Below, in pieces: positions 61,218-64,000 of a stretch of 64,000 nt of DNA. The notes under the pieces were generated by a model that did not search any database, was not told where the DNA came from, and saw only the letters and a list, made by a program, of their open reading frames with translations. The stretch is from the NCBI RefSeq assembly GCF_032380655.1, contig NZ_JAWDIY010000025.1, positions 1 through 64,000 of the forward strand. Direction: 5' to 3'. The stretch's first letter is position 1, and each line of letters starts with the position of its first letter. Source of the DNA: Diplocloster hominis (lineage in GTDB: Bacteria; Bacillota; Clostridia; Lachnospirales; Lachnospiraceae). The translations under genes and the position numbers were made by a program.

Positions 61218-62384
61218 TCATTTTCCTTCATTTTCCTTCTCTTTAACTGTTTTATTTGGAATCTCCGCGTCCGGTGTGATATCAGAGTTTTGTTTCAGCG
61301 GCGGTGCCGGCTGCGGCTGGGGTGCTCCTGCTCCCTGCTGGGGTGCCGGCTGCGGCTGGGGTGCTCCTGCTCCCTGCGGCGGAACCGGCTGCCTTCCTCC
61401 CCGCACCTGGCTCTGTGGATGCACAGGCTGCTGATGCTGCATGCTCACTCTGCGGGCTTCCATTTTTTTCCTATGTCTGCGGGTTGAAATATGCAGCACA
61501 AGCCAAACGATCAGTCCGATCGCTGCCAACAGTAATATATAGGGCAGTGATATCACTAACCAAATGAAGAAATTCAAAAGCCCCTGGCCCAGATCATAGA
61601 AATTATCCGACAGGCCGCTGCTGATCCGCTCCAGCACCGTATCCTGCTTCGTCTGCGTGATCCGCTCAACCTCCTGGATATTCATGGTGACTGTGCTGTA
61701 ATCCACTTGATTATCATATGTACGGAGCTGGGATTCATAAGACTCCAGCTCGTAGCGAACTTCCGACAGCCTGCTCTCCAGCGCGATGATCGCATCCACG
61801 CTCTCCGCCTGGGCGAGCAGCTCAGTCAGGCGCTGCTGCTCGACTTTCAGCGCATTGATCCTGCTCTCAATATCCACATATGACAATGTCACATCCTCGA
61901 CGGATTCCTGCTTATTTATGACATTCCCCATCCCGGATACCTGCTCTACAAAGCCGTCCAGCTTAGCTACCGGGACGCGGGCCACCATGCTGGCATAACG
62001 CCTGCCGTTTTCCTGGTCATAACCGTTTCCCTGCACCTGCGAATGCTCCAGATATCCTCCCAGTTCCTCAACCTTTTTCGAAATATTGGCGATCATTTCA
62101 TCAAAATTCCGGGTCTCCATATCCAGATATACGGTTTTAATCAGTTTTCTGCTTTCGGCCGCACTCTCAGTTACCTCCGAAGCCTGCCCCTCTTCCGGCT
62201 CAGCCGCCGGCATTTCCGCCGCCTCTCCCGCCCCCTCGGCCGGTGCAGCAGCATCGTAAGCCGCAGAAGACTTTGCATTAGCAAACTCATTTTGCGCTGA
62301 AGAACTGGACTTCGAACCACATCCTGCAAGCATCAACAAGCCTAACGCCACACTTACCACAATTGCCAGACATCGCTTTTTCAT
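61218..62384 (-). CDS. DUF4349 lipoprotein
   Basis: About 388 residues from the ATG at 62384 (AAAGGAGGATGC upstream). Lipobox LMLAGC, then a Ser/Ala/Glu-rich linker. The DUF4349 domain (about 80-290) contains RKLIKTVYLDMETRNFDEMI, RVPVAKLDGFV, and a coiled-coil ALKVEQQRLTELLAQAESVD. One membrane helix follows (about 275-300) and a cytosolic tail with tandem GAGAPQPQPAP repeats. DUF4349 proteins are envelope proteins of unknown job. Confidence 0.86.
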   Translation of the reverse strand: MKKRCLAIVVSVALGLLMLAGCGSKSSSSAQNEFANAKSSAAYDAAAPAEGAGEAAEMPAAEPEEGQASEVTESAAESRKLIKTVYLDMETRNFDEMIANISKKVEELGGYLEHSQVQGNGYDQENGRRYASMVARVPVAKLDGFVEQVSGMGNVINKQESVEDVTLSYVDIESRINALKVEQQRLTELLAQAESVDAIIALESRLSEVRYELESYESQLRTYDNQVDYSTVTMNIQEVERITQTKQDTVLERISSGLSDNFYDLGQGLLNFFIWLVISLPYILLLAAIGLIVWLVLHISTRRHRKKMEARRVSMQHQQPVHPQSQVRGGRQPVPPQGAGAPQPQPAPQQGAGAPQPQPAPPLKQNSDITPDAEIPNKTVKEKENEGK

Positions 62385-62433
62385 ACCGCATCCTCCTTTG
62401 ATCGTGCTTTCCTTCCTGCATGACAGGATCGAA

Positions 62434-64000
62434 TCAGGAAAACAGATTACATAAAGTTGCAAACATCTCCTTCTGCTCTTCTAACCGTGTTTCATTTCCA
62501 AGGACACAGATATCGCCGTCGGCCAGGACCGCTTCGATGATTCCGGCCAGATCGCGGATGCTCTCCTCTGTGGCCGTCAGTACCTGTTCCCGCTCCTTTT
62601 GTATATCCTCGTACGTCAGATTGCTCAGGTAAGCCGTCATGGAACGGTTTCCTTTGGATGACGGAGTCAGGGGGCTGTCCAGATCGCCGATGGTACCGAT
62701 AATATATTTTGTCATATCCCGGTCACTGACCGTAAAGTTCTTCACGAATTCCGCGGTTCCCTCGAAAATCTCATTGGTTTTCTTCAGGTTCGGATCCCGG
62801 TAAGACACCAGATATCCGTCTCCCACCCGGTTAAATCCGCTCATACATCCATATGCGCCGCCTTTTACCCGGATATTGATCCACAGATAGTCATAGCTTA
62901 GTATCACTTTTAATATTTTCAACGCTCCCGTATATTCATAACCTCTGCGCACGAAGTTTCCGGCTCTGGCCACATATTGCACCTGCGCGGAAGTCTTGAA
63001 GCCTTCATTCCTTGCGTTCACCTGGAACTGTTGGCTGCATTTTTCCACCGGGTCCTGATATAATAATGCGCTCAGTTTTCCGATCTCACCCTCAAGTCCC
63101 TGCAGGCCTTCTCGCTCTGCTGTATAATCCACCATCAGATTCTCCGGCCGGAAGATCAGCTGCATCAGCAGACGCAATTTTTCTTTCAGGCTGTCTTTTT
63201 GCGCGTCAAAATCGCTTTCGATACTCTCCACCAACCGGTAGAGGCCTATCCCGCCCACACAGTCATTAAAATAAGCCGACGGGGAGAAATAGGACATGGC
63301 CCGGATAGCCGCCGTTGAATGCCCGTTTCCGGTCAAGCCCATCTGCAGTCTGGATTTGACCTGCGCAATGATCTCATACAGGCGTTTATCATCTGATAAA
63401 TCAGTGGCAAACAGGATTTCCCGGATCATGGTAAATGCAAAATCCAGTTTTTCATACAGTACCTTTGCCTTCACCTGCAGCGTGCCTTTGTATTGGTCCG
63501 GCTCCTTCACATCCGCGTATGGGTTCAGCGCCGTATAGATACCCCCGGAATGAATGTTAATCACATTAAACAGTTCCGCGTAGCTGTAGTTTTCTGTATC
63601 CATATAACCCAGCACGGATTTTAACAGACCCAGATAGGGAAGCAGGTCATCCGGCACATGGCAGGTATCAAATACCAGATTAATATAGGCGATCCCATTG
63701 GTAAAGAGCTCATGATATAAAACCGGCGTGCCGGAAAGGGTCTGTTCCTCATTACACAATGGCAGCGCCTGCCTGCCGATATCCTCTCTGCGCAGCATGG
63801 GAATCTTCTCCAGATCCTCCTCCGGTGTCTCCTCACTTTGATATTCTTCCAGATGGACCGTATCTTCTACCATCTGCTGTAGTCTGGCTTCATCCAGGGA
63901 TTGTCTGTATTTTTCCAGCTTATCAGCTGTTTTTTGCTCCATCTGCGCGGTTAATCCCTGGCGGGGAACGATCATAACGACGGAGGCGTGGGTATTTTCA
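62434..64000 (-). CDS. M16C metalloprotease (PreP-like), 5' part cut by window edge
   Basis: The reading frame stays open through the right edge of the window (preceding residues ENTHASVV), so only the C-terminal 522 residues of a protein of about 970 are present. The segment has the PreP/insulinase C-terminal fold: LFTNGIAYINLVFDTCHVPDD, LPYLGLLKSVLGYMDTENYS, and VKGGAYGCMSGFNRVGDGYLVSYRDPNL. The catalytic HxxEH motif must lie outside. It degrades peptides, probably in the cytosol. First visible gene of the era operon. Confidence 0.9.
   Translation of the reverse strand, partial: ENTHASVVMIVPRQGLTAQMEQKTADKLEKYRQSLDEARLQQMVEDTVHLEEYQSEETPEEDLEKIPMLRREDIGRQALPLCNEEQTLSGTPVLYHELFTNGIAYINLVFDTCHVPDDLLPYLGLLKSVLGYMDTENYSYAELFNVINIHSGGIYTALNPYADVKEPDQYKGTLQVKAKVLYEKLDFAFTMIREILFATDLSDDKRLYEIIAQVKSRLQMGLTGNGHSTAAIRAMSYFSPSAYFNDCVGGIGLYRLVESIESDFDAQKDSLKEKLRLLMQLIFRPENLMVDYTAEREGLQGLEGEIGKLSALLYQDPVEKCSQQFQVNARNEGFKTSAQVQYVARAGNFVRRGYEYTGALKILKVILSYDYLWINIRVKGGAYGCMSGFNRVGDGYLVSYRDPNLKKTNEIFEGTAEFVKNFTVSDRDMTKYIIGTIGDLDSPLTPSSKGNRSMTAYLSNLTYEDIQKEREQVLTATEESIRDLAGIIEAVLADGDICVLGNETRLEEQKEMFATLCNLFS

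Overview
The window looks like a chromosomal segment of a gut-type Lachnospiraceae (Clostridium cluster XIVa) bacterium. The signs are AGGAGG-type ribosome sites throughout, CarD and MntR/DtxR-family regulators, a dimeric glycyl-tRNA synthetase next to pyruvate phosphate dikinase, and the order M16C protease - DUF4349 lipoprotein - era - yqzL - recO. Species cannot be named from the sequence alone. I saw no rRNA, tRNA, CRISPR array or prophage. Base composition is mostly about 50% G+C, with AT-richer islands around the MerR gene (35.0-36.1 kb), the nuclease-like gene (50.6-52.5 kb) and the RAYT transposase (55.4-56.7 kb).

Layout. 0-7 kb: a DUF1266 lipoprotein, a LacI regulator with a zinc dehydrogenase, an SPL-like radical SAM protein, a WYL regulator with a GyrI-like protein, and an XRE regulator with a small membrane protein. 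7-12 kb: an NCS2 purine permease with a consensus promoter, several large palindromes, and a YfhO-family membrane protein whose 3' end lies in a palindrome. 12-19 kb: a NYN/LOTUS protein, GltB-like and GltD-like subunits separated by a CarD gene and two tandem paralogous small genes, then an NTF2-like protein and a 3-alpha-hydroxysteroid-dehydrogenase-like SDR. 19-22 kb: feoAB divergent from an MntR/DtxR regulator. 22-27 kb: a TetR regulator with matching palindromes at two promoters, a membrane-anchored spermidine-synthase-like protein with an orphan substrate-binding lipoprotein, and a membrane-anchored phosphohydrolase. 27-32.3 kb: an overlapping five-gene envelope operon (glycosyltransferase, polysaccharide deacetylase, MprF-type flippase, two-component system).

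32-42 kb: a GT-C glycosyltransferase, a second zinc dehydrogenase, a MerR/TipAS regulator, BlaR1/BlaI-like signalling genes, a possible 48-residue protein, an MBL hydrolase, a hydroxyacid dehydrogenase and an unknown membrane protein. 42.5-50.6 kb: a phasin-like gene and a UbiB/AarF kinase gene with near-identical promoters 6.5 kb apart. Between them lie a winged-helix regulator, a CydDC-like ABC pair preceded by three same-geometry palindromes, and a DUF454-HMA fusion. 50.6-64 kb: an unrecognised PD-(D/E)XK nuclease-like protein, ppdK, a RAYT flanked by inverted arrays of a 10-bp palindrome, glyQS, a lipoprotein, recO, yqzL, era, a DUF4349 lipoprotein and a 5'-truncated PreP-like protease.

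The strongest unexplained signal is a family of giant palindromes (two whole copies at 11.5-11.9 and 58.9-59.1 kb, half a copy at 1-140). They share short conserved blocks, including a 28-nt apical loop, while their long stems differ in sequence but still pair. That is the covariation pattern of a structured RNA or a structure-recognised mobile element. Other repeat families suggest heavy colonisation of intergenic space by palindromic elements.
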